Source: Mesostigma viride
Lineage: Eukaryota; Streptophyta; Mesostigmatophyceae; Mesostigmatales; Mesostigmataceae
Direction: 5' to 3'
Length of the DNA stretch: 64,000 bases
NCBI GenBank assembly: GCA_009746045.1
Contig: RPFO01000130.1
Coordinates: 333,808-397,807 of the forward strand
Shown here one piece after another: positions 33,447 to 43,440 of this stretch. Made by a program: the position numbers and the translations under genes. The notes beneath the pieces were generated by a model, which saw only the letters and a program-made list of their open reading frames with translations, was not told the origin of the DNA and did not search any database. The stretch's first letter is position 1, and every line of letters starts with the position of its first letter.

Positions 33447-34411
33447 GCTGGTGCCTGGTTATAGGGCATTGGAGAGCAGGTTGTGTGGTAGTGTCAGCAT
33501 TGTGACTGGCATAATACCTGTATTTTACTCTGTACTAAGGCTCATGGACCATGGTACACTCACTCTGATTTTAATCAGGATACAGCCAGGTTTTGGCTGG
33601 GGTTCATGCTGTTGACTACACAAGGTTGACAGGTCCATTACAGACCATGTATTCTATTTTAAAAGAAATGTATATTTGTACATACCTCTCACAAATTGTG
33701 GTCATTATGGTCTGGGAACCTTTATTCTGGGGTTTATAGGGCGGGGTTCGATTCCCTGGTATTATGTTTCTACAAGCTGGCCTGCTCAGGTGTTTTACCT
33801 GTTCAGACTTCCCTAGTTCCCCAGGGCAGGATTTAATTGTTGCCTATGTGTTTCATTTTGTCATTTGTTTGCTGTGGCAATTTATCATCTGACAAGTAGA
33901 CGGGCGCCGTAAGACGGGCGCCAATACTAACCTGTTGAGAGTATGACGGGGAAACTATTGTAATACGTCTTACTTTGTCAAGTGGTAATTTAATTGTCAT
34001 GGATTTCTTGTGCTTATATTGAATATGTACTGGGTTTTATGGGATTAGTATCTGGGATTAATGTAACTCACCGCCAGAAGGTCATTGTACTGGAGGCTCT
34101 ACCGAGGTGATGGGATTAATTCCTGGAAAAGACCTCATAGAATTAACCTGTATGTATTTAATTTTGTGTGTTTCTAATATCTGGTGGTACTATGTAATGC
34201 CACTTCCATAGGTTTTTATCCATTTCTCATGGAATGGTTTTCCCTGTGGCAGATCAGTTTCTTTTCCAGTTCCTTAAAAGAAAGGGCTGGGGGAATGGCA
34301 TTGGCCATTAAAGACATCTGTTCAAGCTTTCAAGCTGGAGTGAAGGACATTTCAAGATACTCCAAGGGTCCCTGACAGGGGATGTGATCCCTAAAGAAAA
34401 GAAGGGATTGG
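33447..34411 (+). other. 3' UTR and polypurine tract of copy A
   Basis: Non-coding. A B-box-like GGGGTTCGATTCCC lies near 33746. CTAAAGAAAAGAAGGGATTGG (34391-34411) is the polypurine tract just before the 3' LTR. Part of this UTR (33640-33718) is found inverted at 35028-35085 and 37047 onward, in A'. Confidence 0.75.
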
Positions 34412-35027
34412 AGTTAACGTAAAGGATTTACGTTAGATGGATAGAGATTGTTACGCTCTTTCCAACGGCACCTTGAACGCCTCATTTGGTTATGGGACGT
34501 AAAAGTTATGACGTTTCCTAGGCTGTGCCGACAGTACCCGGCGCGCCACTGTGGGCGCGTACGGACACAGGATGTACAAGTGTCACTTTGATAGTCCGCA
34601 GGACGTTGACAGGACTTGTACAGGACTTGATGGTCAATTGATAGGTAGGCGTGCTGTAGCGCGCCAGGACCTATGAGACAATTGATGCTGAGTAGTGTAC
34701 GGATAGGTCCACAGGACTAGCCGTATGGACAATTGATAGATCTGCGCGCCAAAGGCGTGCCAGAGTCTGTGTAATCAATTGATTGACAGTTCAGCTGTGA
34801 CAGTGCAGCTGAATACTTGGACGCGTCCCTAGCAAGCTATATGTGTGACTTGGTCGCACCGGGACGCTAGCTCTTGCGTGCACGCTCTCTTGGCACAACG
34901 ACCCTGTCGTCTGTGCTACGTGCAGTCTCGGACTTGACGTGACTTACGTATGTGTTTGCTTATTATAATAAAGGCAACTTTCCTGCAAGAGCCATGGATT
35001 CTCTCGGGAGTAAACTCTCATTCAACT
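34412..35027 (+). repeat. Copy A 3' LTR
   Basis: 616 bp, AGTTAACG...TTCAACT, about 99% like the 5' LTR by eye. The next base onward is inverted 3' UTR of A', so the LTR sits at a tail-to-tail junction. Confidence 0.92.
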
Positions 35028-35085
35028 CCCAGACCATTGTGAGAAGTATGTACAAATATACATTTCTTTTAAAATAGAATACATG

Positions 35086-35665
35086 TTCATGTCCCACGTA
35101 GCTCCCACAAAAACCAGCATCTTCATTAAAACAATAAGTGGAAGCATACATGTGACACTAATTGACATGCCCGGAGGCACGCCGTTCAAGGCCCTTCATG
35201 AAGTACGTTGCCCTAGAGGCAACCAAGACAAGGGTGGGTGGGTGGGGAGCAAAGAAAGAGGCCGACAAAACCAGCCAGAGCGGCTTTTAGTCGCAAAACC
35301 TCCCTTATCCCTAGCTAACTGACGTCATTAAACCCTTATGTTTAGTGGATGCTAGTAAGACGCTAACCGTACAGACCGGGGGTAGAATATCCCGAATCTG
35401 CACGGCTAGTATTAAATAATGCGTAGGTTGTTCTTTTCAGGGGCACTGCACCTCACGCCCCGTTCCGCCCGGGTATAATCAACCCAAGCGCGGAACGCAC
35501 ATTTTATTTAATTCATTTTTCAACCATGCACTATATTGCATCTACTAATCACAAAAGCTCTAGCCAAACAGCTACGAGTAAACACTACGACCTATAAGCC
35601 GCTCATCCAGCGGCCTCTTGTTCCCGCATTCACGCATAGAAGAAACTCCGTTCAAAGAACCCCGA
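35086..35665. mobile_element. Element C, first copy (internally deleted)
   Basis: 580 bp starting TTCATGTCCC and ending AACCCCGA. Its first 130 bp equals the start of the second copy, and its last 420 bp equals the end of the second copy. Between them about 30 bp (AGAGGCAACC...GTGGGTGGG) replace an 830-bp interior. It abuts the second copy head to tail without any spacer. Confidence 0.8.
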
Positions 35666-37046
35666 TTCATGTCCCACGTAGCTCCCACAAAAACCAGCAT
35701 CTTCATTAAAACAATATGTGGAAGCATACATGTGACACTAATTGACATGCCCGGAGGCACGCCGTTCAAGGCCCTTCATGAAGTACGTTGCCCAATCACC
35801 CCCGCCCTGGCTTTCCCTTGAAGCCGCACTCCACCTTGCTCGTTGTCACAAGTGACCGCCCTGACGCAAAACGGGAGCCCCCCACATCGGGAGGCGTGTG
35901 CCCGGCGGCTGTGGATGCATGGCCAGGCCCCAAAAGGCCCAGCGCATTTGCACTGCGATTGCGCACGGCCAGCCTATCATGACCCCTCTCGGGGCCCCGA
36001 GTCGGTACCGCTATGGCCGTCTCCCCATAGACCCGGGGTGCTTCGAGAAAAAACGTGGACCTAGCCCAGGCCCCGCCAGCCCGGATGCCCGAGGCCACAG
36101 CCCCAGGCACCTGGCTGAACGAGAGTCCGTTCAGCCAAGACCGCATTCCCCCCGAGGTTTCTATGCGTGGGGAAAAAATTTCTAGCTTAGGCGCTTTTCC
36201 CATCGCCGTCCCCAGCCCCAACCACCCCCCCTCGGCGGAAGGCAATTGCAAAGTTTGCTGGCCAGCAGCAATTTCCGAAGAAAAAGCCGCAGGCCGCGGA
36301 CCGAGACACGGGTCGCCAGTGCCAGCCATCCGGCTCCAACCCGGGGTGCAAGCATCCCCAGGTACGGAGCACCAGCTCGCGCACTGGGCCGACCAAGCGA
36401 CAGTTGAGCACCTGTCACGGCATCCGGCCCACCAAAGACCCCAAGCTGGGGAAAAGGTGCGGACCGGAGGTAATCATTTTCTTTTCTTTTAGTTAACCGG
36501 GCGAGGAACTACGCCTGGCCGGTTAACAACTGGAAGTCTCACCACTGGCCAAGTGGCCAGTGCAACCAGTGCTTTTGGGATTTTGCTCCGCAGCACCCAT
36601 AGCTGCGGCTGCCGCCGCAACGACAACGAGCAAAGAAAGAGGCCGACAAAACCAGCCAGAGCGGCTTTTAGTCGCAAAACCTCCCTTATCCCTAGCTAAC
36701 TGACGTCATTAAACCCTTATGTTTAGTGGATGCTAGTAAGACGCTAACCGTACAGACCGGGGGTAGAATATCCCGAATCTGCACGGCTAGTATTAAATAA
36801 TGCGTAGGTTGTTCTTTTCAGGGGCACTGCACCTCACGCCCCGTTCCGCCCGGGTATAATCAACCCAAGCGCGGAACGCACATTTTATTTAATTCATTTT
36901 TCAACCATGCACTATATTGCATCTACTAATCACAAAAGCTCTAGCCAAACAGCTACGAGTAAACACTACGACCTATAAGCCGCTCATCCAGCGGCCTCTT
37001 GTTCCCGCATTCACGTATAGAAGAAACTCCGTTCAAAGAACCCCGA
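35666..37046. mobile_element. Element C, second copy
   Basis: 1381 bp, same ends TTCATGTCCC and AACCCCGA. The GC-rich middle (35797-36625) has open frames on both strands (for example 35796-36329 minus), but they overlap in several phases and match nothing known, so it is probably non-coding. The A' sequence on either side (ACATG then GTCTG) joins perfectly when both copies are removed, so there is no target-site duplication and no loss. This excludes an ordinary LTR or DDE transposon insertion. Helitron-type ends (TC...CTRR) are also not evident; a circle-integrating tyrosine-recombinase element is one possibility. Confidence 0.75.
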
Positions 37047-38273
37047 GTCTGTAATGGACCTGTCAACCTTGTGTAGTCAACAGCATGAACCCCAGCCAAA
37101 ACCTGGCTGTATCCTGAATAAAATCAGAGTGAGTGTACCATGGTCCATGAGCCTTAGTACAGACTAAAATACAGGTATTATGCCAGTCACAATGCTGACA
37201 CTACCACACAATCTGCTCTCCAATGCCCTATAACCAGGCACCAGCTTAGACAGCTTGCTGAGATGGGTCCATCAGAGACTGAAGAACCTTGTATTGCACT
37301 GCTGCCTTCTGCACTAGCTTGGTCAAAGCATCAGCAGGATTGTCAACCCCAGGGATATGCTCAATATTGGCCAAGGAGGACAATTCCTTAAGAAGGAGAT
37401 AATCCAAGTCCCTACTTCTGGCCATCTGCCTGTGCACAAACTGCACCATCCCCATGGAGTCTGTTTTGAGAAGAGTGGTAACCTGAAGTGGCCAAGGAGT
37501 GTTAGAAGTCATCTGATGAAGCAACTCCTTCAGATAAAGGCTTGTGTGAATGCCTTCACAAATAGCCCTGCATTCTGCCACATCACTGCTGACAGCCACC
37601 CGTTTGTGCAGGCGACTAAACCAGCTCACCAAACTCCCCAGGCCTTCCTGTCTGAGCACAAAGAGCCCTGCAGCCCTGCCCCTGACCTTGGAGACCTGCC
37701 TGCTGTCCATTGAGCTATCCACATACAGCTCCATGCAAATGGGTTGTGATAAATCCACTGCAGACAACAGAATGCCAGATGAAGCCCTGACCTCAGTGAT
37801 CAGCCACCTTGGCAGACCCTAGCTCCATCAGCATGTCATCAGGCAACCTGGCTATGACCATAAGGTCTGGCCTGGAAATGCCTGCCACCCAAGCAACCAT
37901 GCCCCTCACCATGGGACACAGTGCCTGTGTGATGACTGGAGGAAGCTTGCTAATGAGGGTCTCTTGATAATCATTGCCCCCCACCAGCAGCATACGCCAC
38001 TCTCCCCCCTTCTTCACCAGTGTGGCCTCCATGCCCACAAACAGCAGAGGCTCATTCTCCACCTGCCATTGCTCCCTACCCAGAGGAAACTTGGACTTAA
38101 TGATGGAGATCAGCTCCTTAAGCCACGACGTGGGAGCCAGCAGGTGCAGGTCGTCCCCGTGCAGCGAAGCATACACTGGTAGGCCTTCCCATTGCCCCAG
38201 AAATAGACAGGGGTCTACAGGAGAGACCTTCAAGTTGCAATGCTCCTTCAGGAAACGGTTGAGAGTCTCCCTC
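37047..38273 (-). pseudogene. RT catalytic domain and RNase H of copy A', with 3' UTR
   Basis: The RT half reads LKVSPVDPCLFLGQWEG and LHGDDLHLLAP (HGDD at 38150-38161), then on to AKVADH*, where four extra bases near 37795 shift the frame. RNase H resumes at 37767 with SAVDLSQPICMELYVDSS and keeps all catalytic positions (VAECRAI, LLKTDSMGM, NPADALTKL), with a stop at 37246. The leading pentamer CCCTC (38269-38273) is the target duplicate of element B. Positions 37047-37245 are 3' UTR. Confidence 0.88.
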
Positions 38274-38728
38274 AGTTAGATGAGATGCTTAGGCTGACAC
38301 ACGGATTTCCGGCCTGCGCGCCGCGTATTGCCTACCGCGGCTGAGCGGGACACCTCAGCACTGTACGGCAGGTCGTACGGTACTGAGGTGTCATGTGGAC
38401 CGGTGTGCGGTTAGCGCCAGACTGTGCATAGGCTCTAGCTCGACCCGCCAGATCCGGGTTATCCGGGTCTGACGGGCCGAGTGTAGTTGATGCTAGTGAC
38501 GTGGTCGCATGGCATTGCAGTGTACAGTTGTCCACTGGTAGGTGCTGCAGGTAGCACCGCCATAGGCATATAGGCGTAGCACTGGGGAGTGCCGCAGCAC
38601 CCGAGTTTGCCCAGACGTTCCATTCTGAGCCCTCAAGCTTACACTACTCTCATTGTATTATTGCTAATACAACCATCCTTCGTTTCAGCTTTCGGCAGTT
38701 GTCCATCGTCGTTAGACTCCATCCAACT
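38274..38728 (+). repeat. Element B 5' LTR
   Basis: Begins AGTTAGATG and ends CATCCAACT, which are imperfect inverted complements of each other. The border is fixed by the CCCTC duplication and by TGG of the primer-binding site directly after. It contains a large palindrome-like GTACGGCAGGTCGTACGG region. Confidence 0.92.
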
Positions 38729-38740
38729 TGGACTGAAAAG
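38729..38740 (+). promoter_or_regulatory. Primer-binding site of element B
   Basis: TGGACTGAAAAG starts at the first base after the LTR. The TGG start matches the CCA end of a tRNA. The tRNA is not identified. Confidence 0.55.
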
Positions 38741-38769
38741 CTTTTTTATTTTTTCCGAAAAAACAAAAA

Positions 38770-40425
38770 ATGGCTTCCAACAACGGCAACGACAACAACA
38801 AGGGGAAGGCGCCTGCCAGGCGCACATCACCCCGACTCTCGCCGGAGGGCACGCCCTCCGCCAACGATGCAGCGAGGGTGACGCCTAGCGTCACCTTCCG
38901 CACGGTGGTCGCCGACCACCCCAGGCGTCGGACCCCGCAGGTGGGGACCGGCGCCCGGGGGATGGCGAGCGGACGTCCGTTTGCCACTGGCGGTTCGTCC
39001 GCCATGGCACCCGGGGGGCAGGTCCCCCGGGCACGTAATTCCCCCGTCGCAGGTGATGGGGGTCGTGAACGGAGTGACTCCTCGGAAGAGGACGGGGAGG
39101 TGCGCCTGCGAGGCCACGGCCTTCGCTCGAGATTTCTTCACAGACGCCAGCGACGTCTGGTAATCTCTCGGTGGGCCGACAGATGGCCACCATGGACATC
39201 GACCGGTATGGTGCGCATGTTCCGCCTGTGGAGTTCGGGCGCTTACCGCATCTTCTCCCCATCGGGGAAGACGACATCCCAGCGTTCATTTCGGTGAACG
39301 GCTGGATCATTCATCAGCGTTTTCAGTTGACGAGATGAGCCGATACATGCGATGAGGTTCATCGGGCGCAAACGATGATCGAGGGTCGTCTGAGGATGCA
39401 GTTCCACCTGATCCAGGTGGCAGTTTGGCTGTGGTGTTTCGCCAATCGGCCGAGGCGCAATCCCGGCACTGTTGATCAGTGGGCGTCCAGGCAGCGTCAG
39501 AGAGAGGCGCTGCGCGTGGTCGCCAGACAGGAGATCCGCTGACTCCGTTGGGCCGTGGCCCCAAGTCACGCCAGTTGGCTGGGGCCCGGAGAGGCGTGAG
39601 GCGGCTGCGATGCCGCCTGCGACGGAGCGCGGGGCGGCAGTCGCCCCAACACGCCCATGGGTGGTGAAACCACCCAGGACCCTCTGGCAGGTCAGAGGGT
39701 CCAACCTCAGCAGCGGGCTCCCCCGCCCAGCGTGGGGGGCCAGGTGGCTGAGGAGGCCACCGGGGTCGCAGGGACCCCGGCGGCGACGCAAGCGCCCGGG
39801 GTCGCAGGGACCCCGGCAGCGACGCCGGCGCCTCCGGCGCTGGCGGGGGATGCAGCCCCCATGGAGGGTGTCACGGGCACCTCCAGCGGCTCTGGGGGGC
39901 AGGCCCCCTCTAGTCGCAACAAGGACAAGGCCCTGGCAGGGCCGGAGGGGCCTCAGGGTCCCACCTGGCAGGGCAGCAGCCGGCACGGCTGGACGGCGAC
40001 CTGGAAGGTCGGACTTCATCACCCTGGGTGATGAGGCCGTGTGGCGTGCCATACAGGCTGCCACAGCCTCCTTCCGTGGGCTGGCCGACAGGAGCCAGCA
40101 GATGCACGTCGCGGAGGCGGGCAGCCTGGTGTGTGCGATTATCACGCACATCCTGGGCTTGCCCAACCTCCAAGCGGACACACGCAGGGTGTGTGACGAC
40201 CTGCTGCCTGCCCTGCAGGCCCTCCTCTCAGGGAGGAGGGTGCAGGGCAACAGGGTTCGCCTGGTGCGACTCCTGGAGCTCCTGCACAATGCCATCCTGA
40301 AAGGGGCGGGTAGGTGGTTGCCTACCTGGCTGCATCATGATTTACTAACCCTACTGACGATGAAGTGTCCCTCTCTCCCACCTTCCATGATTGGGAGGAG
40401 GCCCGCAGCAGGAGGCGGGAAGTGA
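38770..40425 (+). pseudogene. ORF1 of element B, upstream of gag
   Basis: It starts MASNNGNDNNKGKAPARR at 38770. The frame breaks near 39140 and again before 40010. A Pro/Ala/Gly-rich middle has the repeat GVAGTPAAT. The conserved-looking C-terminal part is in another phase: DEAVWRAIQAATASFRGLA, RRVCDDLLPALQALLSGRR and RVRLVRLLELLHNAILKG. That last part resembles LFQDLAILQLLSRG...LLLNLVAFLSALREW of the family A ORF1 in pattern and position. Function unknown; perhaps a helical structural protein. Confidence 0.5.
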
Positions 40426-40457
40426 CACACACTCACACCCCCACCCAGCCCACCCCT

Positions 40458-41400
40458 ATGTTGTCTAACCCTCCTACACAGCCCATGTTTGCCCATCCTG
40501 CTCAGCTCACTCAAGTAGCACTTCCCTCTCAGCATGTCTCTCCTGTGAATGCTGCAGCAGCAACACCATCTTCTCCCTCTCCCCCTGCATCCCCCTCTAG
40601 GTTGCCCACTTACAATGAAAACCGTCCTGTGGATAGGATTAATGTCAGGGGGCTGCCTGAGGGGTATACTAGGGAGCAGGGGAATCATGCACTTCTCTCT
40701 CTTCAGCTGGCTAGGGAGGAACTGAATGTCAAGAATTGGTTTGGATCTCTCATGCAGGGGGATTTTTACCATCAGTCCTCCTCTCAGATTCAGAATCTCA
40801 TTCTTGTCTTCCAGCGTAGGTATCCCAAGTGGCAGGACACGCAGGCTAGGGCAGTTTGGGAGGCTTTCATGAAGGAGCTAACTGACCTCCTCTCCACCCC
40901 CTCATCTGTGGACATATATGGGGCATTCAGGTGGGTAGAGGAATACAGGGTCACATCAGTGGACTATGTGGCTGAGACAAAGAAATATGAGCTAGCCATC
41001 AAAGCACGTCCTGATGTCCAGCAGCTAGATCACAAGTTCTTGCTGCGTTCTTCCTTGAGAAACTCAAACTTGACAAAAACACCTACGCTATGCTTGCAAC
41101 AGGAATGGCAAAGTACTGGGAGGACATGAAGGAGGCATTGGATTATATCAAGCTGGCCTTGGCTCCCCTTAGCCAGGGGGCCATGGGCACCTCTGTAAAG
41201 AGGGTCAGGGGGGAGAGAGGGAGGAGGAGGATAGGGAGAGGGAAGACAGGAGCAAGAGACCTGTCACCATGGCAGAAGTCAAGTCCCTGCTGGGACAAAT
41301 GTTTAAGGGCAAGGGCAAGGGCAAGGGCAAGGGCAAGGGCAGGGGCTGGGGCAAGGGCAAGGGTAAGGGGCAGTCTCCCTCCAAGGGGGGCAGCTCCAGC

Positions 41401-41477
<77 letters not shown>

Positions 41478-41538
41478 AACAACAACAAGCAGGACAAGGA
41501 GGACAAGTCTTCTCAGCGGTGCACCCGCTGTGGCATGA
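40458..41538 (+). pseudogene. gag of element B
   Basis: The first in-frame ATG is 40458, though the frame is open further upstream. After a Pro/Ser-rich start come helical segments: LLSLQLAREELNVKNWFG, IQNLILVFQRRYPKWQDTQ and AVWEAFMKELTDLL. Near 41065 and 41240 the frame shifts, continuing as AMLATGMAKYWEDMKEALDY and then MAEVKSLLGQMFKGKGKG. A Lys-Gly repeat and an (AAC)n poly-Asn tract (41401-41478) lead into the zinc knuckles of the next frame. Likely capsid plus RNA-binding tail. Confidence 0.65.
41398..41480 (+). repeat. AAC trinucleotide repeat (poly-Asn) in gag of B
   Basis: About 26 AAC units. It lies between the basic Lys-Gly tract and the zinc knuckles; length slips here would change the reading frame. 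Family A has a shorter Asn-rich tract at the equivalent place. Confidence 0.95.
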
Positions 41539-42761
41539 AGTACCACCTGCGGCCCACCTGCCGCAAGAACGTGGACGAGCTGGGGCATTTGGACGTCCTG
41601 TGCCACAAGTGCCACGGGCCGCCCCACGGTGACCCCAAGGACTGCAAGCGGCCTCCTTACGGCAAGAAGTGTGAGTCTCCCTCTCATGCTGGCTTGAGTG
41701 TGCCTGCTTCACCTCTTTCATCTGCATGCCCCACTGTCAGAGCAGTGAGCAGTTCTGGAAAGGTGCTACAGCTGGTTTCAGAAGATTATGTCTCTAAACC
41801 AACCTTCACATCTATGGTTCCCAAGGTGTGCAGAGTGTCCCCAGCAGAGGATGCTCATATCAGTTTTCAGGAGCTTGCTTTGCAGTTGCATTTCCTTTAT
41901 GGGCATGAAGTGAGTGCAGAGGTGGTGGCAGCAGCAATAGGGGGGGCAGCACTCAGACGTGCATGCCAGGTGGTCAGATCCCACTGCCAGCATTGTCAGT
42001 TCAATGCACCCAAACCCCCTAAGTGGCATGTAGCTACCCCACCTAAGTGCAAGGGCAGGGTGGTAGGAGATGTCTTTCATATCAAAGGACAATCTTACTT
42101 GGCACTTAAAGATGCATGGTCAAGGTACACAACCATTGAACCATTACCTGGAATGGACAAGACACAGTTGCTCAGGGCTCTCTTGATTGCTCAGGCCAGG
42201 TACTACCCTGTGGAGGCATTGTTACTGGATCAGCAGTTCACGTGTCTTGCCAATGAACCAGGGTGTGAGGCTATTGATCTGGCTGGGCTAGAAGATCATG
42301 AGAGGCAAGGCATTATTGAAAGGGCCATCAGGTCCATTAAAACCCTTGTAGCCAAAGAAGATGGCAATCTGCTGGCTGACAGTGGGTCATATGCTGACAG
42401 AGCTCTGTGGTCCACCAGGTTGTGCCAAGTCCTCAACAGGAGGCCACTCATGAAAACCCCACAAGGGGTGGTCATTACACCAGATGGATTGCATGCAGGC
42501 ATTTATCCACCTGAGGTACTAGCCCTATACAACGCACAGCGAGCACAGACAGCTAGCAGGTTAGCTGTCAAGGATGCAAAGCATCCACGTCCCACCTTCA
42601 GAGAAGGGGATCAGGTCCTATTCTACAAGGAGTCGGGACTAGGCAAGGTGGGTACCTGGCATGGGCCAGCCACCATCCTAAAGTTTAACACCACTGGCAG
42701 GACAGTGTTAGTTAAACACAATGACACGGGAAAATTCACAGGTGTTCACCTCACAGGATGA
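41500..42761 (+). CDS. Zinc knuckles fused to integrase, element B
   Basis: One uninterrupted frame carries CTRCGMKYHLRPTC (CX2CX4HX4C) and CHKCHGPPHGDPKDC, then LQLHFLYGHE...CQVVRSHCQHC (HHCC finger), then the DDE core: VVGDVFHIKG (Asp), DAWSRYTTIEPL, EALLLDQQFT (Asp) and QGIIERAIRS (Glu). The C-terminal domain reads GTWHGPATILKFNTTGRTV. There is no protease between the knuckles and the integrase, which proves the unusual order in a single reading frame. The stop TGA (42759-42761) overlaps the ATG of the protease frame as ATGA. The frame is open upstream through the Asn tract. It looks intact, although the element is defective elsewhere. Confidence 0.85.
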
Positions 42762-43440
42762 AATTGTATTTTCCAACTGTGTCAGACGTGGCAGAGGAGG
42801 AAGAGCTGTTGGCCGACAGCCCTGTACAGTTGCCTGGCATCCCAGCGTTGCCCAGTGAGTGGTTGTTTGGAACACCCACTGGTGAGTGTGAGAGCCACAC
42901 CCACTGTGACACCCAGGTCACCCTTGATGATTGCAGGCAGTCACTGCAGGCTTGGCCCCCTGCAGCAGAGGGTCACATTGGCAAAACAGGTGATCAGCAA
43001 CCTATCACCTCTTCAAGTGTGAACATAGCTCAGCCACTAGCTGCACCTTCCAAACGCAGCCTAGCAGACGCTGTTCGCATTTTACAAGCAGCTCATAGAG
43101 CCAAAGCTCAAACTGCTGCAGGATCAGCTAAGGTGGGGAAGGTTGGGCAGAATGACAATAGCCCATTTATGGTTGCAGTGGACACACAAGCCCAGGTCAG
43201 CATTATCAGTGCCCTGGCTGTGCCCCATTGCCTTTGGAACCTTCACCCTGGCACCATGTGGCTGATTTCTCAGGGCAGTCATCCCTCAAGGTATTAGGTC
43301 AGGTCATGTTGACTATACTCGGTATCCCCACTCCTTTTCAGGTATTGGAAGGTTATAAAGGGAATGCTTTGTTGGGGGATCCTTTTCTCTGTTACCCTGG
43401 TGTCCTATCTCCAGTGATAGACTATCCATCCAGGACATGG
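42758..43440 (+). pseudogene. Aspartic protease of element B
   Basis: ATG at 42758 overlaps the integrase stop. The N-terminal region (about 110 residues) is variable; then LADAVRILQAAHRAKAQ aligns with LAGLIGALQRAKKQPK of family A and leads to MVAVDTQAQVSIISAL (catalytic Asp codon 43181-43183; DTQ where DTG is usual). After a frame change near 43235-43290 it continues VLGQVMLTILGIPTPFQVLE and NALLGDPFLCYPGV, the LLG-xFL motif. Same placement as in A: after integrase, before RT. Confidence 0.72.

Larger units (their letters stand above)
24546..35027 (+). mobile_element. Copia-like LTR retrotransposon, copy A
   Basis: Two 616-bp direct LTRs enclose ORF1, gag, an integrase-protease frame and an RT-RNase H frame, in that order. 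The RT is split by a nested 2.6-kb LTR element, so the native length is about 7.9 kb. LTR copies differ at only a handful of positions, suggesting a fairly recent insertion. Flanking pentamers (CCTTC left, CCCAG right) do not match, so there is no target-site duplication. The left flank is the DIRS-like element; the right flank is the truncated end of the inverted copy A'. All of its ORFs are broken at least once, so this copy is not autonomous. Confidence 0.9.

Noticed and set aside
33740-33760. tRNA gene suggested by GGTTCGATTCC in the A 3' UTR
   Set aside because: Only a T-arm-like string; no cloverleaf can be drawn, and the same sequence is part of the retroelement.
35086-37046. Helitron
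   Set aside because: No TC...CTRR ends with an adjacent hairpin and no insertion between A and T; only the lack of target-site duplication fits.
39243-40295. 350-codon minus-strand frame opposite element B ORF1
   Set aside because: Shadow of GC-rich gag-like coding on the plus strand; no recognisable protein features.
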